Part shown: in pieces, positions 15,971 to 17,463 of the stretch
How the letters are laid out: each line of letters starts with the position of its first letter
Position numbering within the stretch: position 1 is the stretch's first letter
NCBI GenBank assembly: GCA_903825065.1
Contig: CAIJZG010000193.1
Location: 1 to 17,463, forward strand
DNA: 17,463 nt
Reading direction: 5' to 3'
Origin: an uncultured Bacteroidota bacterium
GTDB lineage: Bacteria > Bacteroidota > Bacteroidia > Chitinophagales > Chitinophagaceae
Notes under the pieces: generated by a model
The model's database searches: none
What the model was told of the DNA's origin: nothing
Seen by the model: the letters and a program-made list of their open reading frames with translations, nothing else
Translations under genes and position numbers: made by a program

Positions 15971-17463
15971 TTGCCATCATCTAATCATTTCGATGCAATA
16001 GTAGTAGGCTCTGGAATTTCTGGAGGTTGGGCTGCTAAAGAACTTACTGAACATGGCCTCCAAACATTGCTACTTGAAAGAGGTCGCAATGTGGAGCATA
16101 TCAAAGACTATCAAGGAACTGAAAAAGATCCATGGGATCTCACTCATAGAAATGAGATTACACAAGAAGATAAAAAAAAATCTCCCATTCAAAGTAGGGT
16201 ATATGCCTACGATGAAGTTTCAAAGAAGTTTTTTGTGAACGATATAGAAAATCCATATACACAGAAAAAACCTTTTGATTGGATACGTGGAAATCATGTG
16301 GGTGGACGTTCTTTAATGTGGGGGCGTCAAAGTTATCGCTGGAGCGATCTTGATTTTGAAGCCAATGGTAAGGATGGTTTTGGAACTGATTGGCCTATTC
16401 GTTATAATGATCTTGCTCCCTGGTATAGTTATGTTGAGAAATTTGCTGGGATTAGTGGTAACAAAGATGGTGTCTTTAATTTACCCGACGGTGAATTTTT
16501 ACCCGGAATGGAAATGAATTGTCTGGAACAAATGGTGAAGGAAAATCTTAAAACAAAAATGGGAAGGCCCATGATCATTGGTAGATCTGCAAACCATACT
16601 GCTAAAATTGGGACAAGAGGTCCATGCCAGTTTCGAAATAAATGTCATCAAGGTTGTCCATTCGGGGGTTATTTCAGTTCTAATTCAGCAACTCTTCCAG
16701 CAGCCGCTGCTACTGGAAATTTAACACTCAGACCCAATGCTATTACTATTGAAATATTATATGATAAAGAAACTAAGCGAGCAAAAGGAGTTCGGATTTT
16801 AGATGCCGAAACAAATAAAACGGAAGAGTATTTCGCCAAAATTGTTTTTCTAAATGCATCAACTTTAGGTACAGCACATATTTTATTAAATTCTGTTTCC
16901 GATGTTTTCCCTAATGGATTTGGAAATAGCAGTCAACAAGTAGGACATAATTTGATGGACCATCATTATGGTGTTGGTGCTTATGGTGATTATGATGGAT
17001 TTCAAGACAAGTATACTTTTGGTCGTAGACCCAATGGGATTTATATTCCTCGGTTTAGAAATTTAGATGGGGGTTCTTCTGCTGGATACTTAAGAGGTTT
17101 TGGATATCAAGGTGGGGCATCCAGAAACAATGGTGAATCTAAGGGTATTGGTGTTGAATTAAAAGAAAGTATTACAGAACCGGGTAAATGGTCTTTTGGT
17201 ATCGGATCTTGGGGAGAGCATCTTCCTTACTATGAAAATAAAGTAACACTAAATAAAGATAAAAAAGATAAGTATGGGTTGCCCACTTTAGAAATGGATT
17301 GTGAATTTAAAGAGAATGAAAAAAAGATGCGGGTGGATATGAGAAATAGTGCAGTTGAAATGTTAGAAACTGCCGGCATTAAAAATGTGGGGTCTTATGA
17401 CGGAATGCCAGCTCCAGGATTTTGTATTCATGAAATGGGCACTGCGCGTATGGGTAAAGATCC
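15971..17463 (+). CDS. GMC-family FAD oxidoreductase, 5' part (cut by window end)
   Basis: The frame is open from the stop at 15944-15946 to the window end; 497 codons are visible from a TTG at 15971 (MPSSNHFDAIVVGSG). No in-frame ATG precedes the FAD fold, so TTG is the best start. The dinucleotide-binding motif is VVGSGISGG (11-19), followed by LLLERGR. GNHVGGRSLMWGRQ is the second GMC signature. Near the visible end HEMGTARMGKD (His487) is the conserved C-terminal motif with the probable catalytic His, so only a short tail is missing. A cysteine motif C219-X5-C225-X3-C229 (CQFRNKCHQGC) is present. The type matches flavin subunits of membrane-bound sugar or glucoside dehydrogenases, which pass electrons to cytochromes. 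There is no signal peptide; in such complexes a small Tat-exported partner carries the flavoprotein out. The upstream cytochrome gene is the likely electron acceptor. Confidence 0.88.
   Translation, partial: MPSSNHFDAIVVGSGISGGWAAKELTEHGLQTLLLERGRNVEHIKDYQGTEKDPWDLTHRNEITQEDKKKSPIQSRVYAYDEVSKKFFVNDIENPYTQKKPFDWIRGNHVGGRSLMWGRQSYRWSDLDFEANGKDGFGTDWPIRYNDLAPWYSYVEKFAGISGNKDGVFNLPDGEFLPGMEMNCLEQMVKENLKTKMGRPMIIGRSANHTAKIGTRGPCQFRNKCHQGCPFGGYFSSNSATLPAAAATGNLTLRPNAITIEILYDKETKRAKGVRILDAETNKTEEYFAKIVFLNASTLGTAHILLNSVSDVFPNGFGNSSQQVGHNLMDHHYGVGAYGDYDGFQDKYTFGRRPNGIYIPRFRNLDGGSSAGYLRGFGYQGGASRNNGESKGIGVELKESITEPGKWSFGIGSWGEHLPYYENKVTLNKDKKDKYGLPTLEMDCEFKENEKKMRVDMRNSAVEMLETAGIKNVGSYDGMPAPGFCIHEMGTARMGKD

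Noticed and set aside
16053..16238. Short ATG-started plus-strand frame at the 5' part of the GMC gene
   Set aside because: It overlaps the FAD-binding region of the GMC protein in another frame; the GMC frame has clear motifs throughout.
1..17463. CRISPR arrays, tRNA or rRNA genes, insertion sequences
   Set aside because: I saw no regularly spaced repeats, no tRNA-like or rRNA-like segments, no transposase motifs and no terminal inverted repeats on either strand.

Overview
The window looks like a chromosomal segment from a member of the Bacteroidota, most likely family Chitinophagaceae. It is AT-rich, its starts lack clear Shine-Dalgarno sequences, and several genes are preceded by the Bacteroidota -7 promoter element TAnnTTTG (404-411, 6622-6629, and 6345-6352 on the minus strand). 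The Mfd, GyrB, AraC and planctomycete-type cytochrome proteins read as Bacteroidota forms. The genus cannot be fixed from this sequence alone.

Layout. (1) 1-396 is the 3' end of a secreted carboxypeptidase-regulatory-like domain protein. (2) 450-3875 is mfd, the transcription-repair coupling factor. It converges on a small minus-strand gene (3925-4131), with a shared bidirectional terminator at 3873-3910. (3) 4321-6300 (minus) is gyrB, followed by a 15-bp terminator hairpin. (4) 6301-6635 is a gene-free divergent control region with promoter elements and several repeats. (5) 6636-7559 is an AraC-type regulator with a cysteine cluster. (6) 7602-9224 is an exported lipoprotein amidohydrolase of the YtcJ type. 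(7) From 9282 to the window end is a co-directional cluster: a lipoprotein with PSCyt1, PSCyt2 and PSD1 (DUF1549/DUF1553) domains; a DUF1501 protein with a Tat-type signal and lipobox; a sugar-isomerase-like TIM-barrel protein with a Tat-type signal; a DUF2231-like membrane protein fused to a c-type cytochrome domain and a leucine-rich-repeat-like tail; and a GMC-family flavin oxidoreductase cut by the window end. The first four genes are separated by 2, 19 and 12 nt and are almost certainly one transcript. The oxidoreductase follows after 68 nt.

How the genes may work together. The 9-17 kb cluster combines a flavin sugar/alcohol dehydrogenase, three CxxCH haem c sites on two anchored proteins, a histidine-rich membrane module and a TIM barrel of the sugar isomerase/epimerase type. 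Nearly every product carries an export signal. The most economical inference is a periplasmic, membrane-anchored system that oxidises a sugar or glycoside on the GMC protein, passes electrons through c-type haems to the membrane, and processes the oxidised sugar with the TIM-barrel protein. The functions of DUF1501 and PSCyt2/PSD1 are not established, so this is the least described and most interesting part of the window. mfd, gyrB and the small gene are housekeeping or unrelated.
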